A stretch of DNA of 5,140 nucleotides. It comes from Patescibacteria group bacterium. Its GTDB lineage: Bacteria; Patescibacteriota; Minisyncoccia; Phycocordibacterales; XYD1-FULL-46-19. The notes beneath the pieces are model-generated. The model saw only the letters and a program-made list of their open reading frames with translations. It was not told the origin of the DNA and ran no database searches. The first letter of the stretch is position 1. Every line of letters starts with the position of its first letter. Made by a program: the position numbers and the translations under genes. Location: contig JAUPVZ010000014.1 in the NCBI GenBank assembly GCA_030916795.1, positions 1 to 5,140 on the forward strand. Reading direction: 5' to 3'. Shown here piece after piece: positions 4,954 through 5,140 of this stretch.

Positions 4954-5140
4954 CTACTCAATAACAGCGCGCCCTTCTTGTATTATATTAGATATTTTAT
5001 CCGCTTCGGTTTTAAATGCCGGATTGGCAATAACAGCTTGGTCTAAGATTTGTAGAGATTTAGCTTTGTTGCCCATAGCATAAGTAGCCAAGGCATATTT
5101 TACCCACGCATTGGTATCATTGGGATTTTTCTGCACTCTC
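4954..5140 (-). CDS. Tetratricopeptide repeat protein, C-terminal end (partial)
   Basis: An open frame enters from the right edge and ends at TAG 4956-4954; 61 residues are visible and the start lies outside the window. Residues from NPNDTNAW to AVIANPAF make one TPR unit of about 34 residues, with the usual Trp, Ala, Gly and Pro spacing (NAWVKYALATYAMGNKAKSLQILDQAVIANP). It is followed by a charged helix, KTEADKISNIIQEGRAVIE, that closes the protein. TPR units are protein-binding helix pairs. In CPR genomes such tails often end O-antigen polymerase/ligase-like membrane proteins or stand-alone TPR proteins, but the part that would decide between these is not in the window, so no function is assigned. 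Confidence 0.85.
   Translation of the reverse strand, partial: RVQKNPNDTNAWVKYALATYAMGNKAKSLQILDQAVIANPAFKTEADKISNIIQEGRAVIE

Noticed and set aside
1..5140. CRISPR array, insertion sequence or defence island
   Set aside because: No evenly spaced direct repeats, transposase or defence gene families are present on either strand.

Overview
This window looks like chromosome from a Candidate Phyla Radiation bacterium (Patescibacteria, most likely a Parcubacteria-type lineage). The evidence is a SecA with a very short wing region and an extra insert before its TYGTNN motif, a large secreted protein with an INYQGKL domain and GIGTxxP repeats, a tiny Lys/Ala histone-like protein, and genes without clear Shine-Dalgarno sites. 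Stops are TAA and TAG with no in-frame TGA, which fits the standard bacterial code. The lineage call is inference from family knowledge; no marker RNA is present.

Every supported gene is on the minus strand, so transcription runs from high to low coordinates. From right to left: the C-terminal end of a TPR protein (4954-5140, cut by the window edge), with a hairpin after its stop; a promoter (4891-4919) that drives no visible protein gene; and a roughly 255-nt stretch (about 4886-4629) that looks like a structured non-coding RNA ending in a 22-bp hairpin. Next comes a tract about 91% A+T with a perfect DnaA box, then a promoter, a structured leader and a 39-residue histone-like protein (4246-4365) with its own terminator. 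secA follows with its own extended -10 promoter (1611-4121) and a terminator at 1510-1536. A 260-bp gap holds two more perfect DnaA boxes and a 53-bp palindrome. The last gene is a large secreted surface protein (1-1348), whose C-terminus lies beyond the window.

The genes appear to be separate transcription units, each with its own promoter-like site and terminator, rather than one operon. Functionally the window covers protein export (SecA), a probable Sec substrate (the surface protein) and DNA compaction (the histone-like protein). The two most unusual things are the unassigned RNA with crossing long-range pairings and the DnaA-type boxes placed 40-41 bp upstream of the -10 elements of two different genes.
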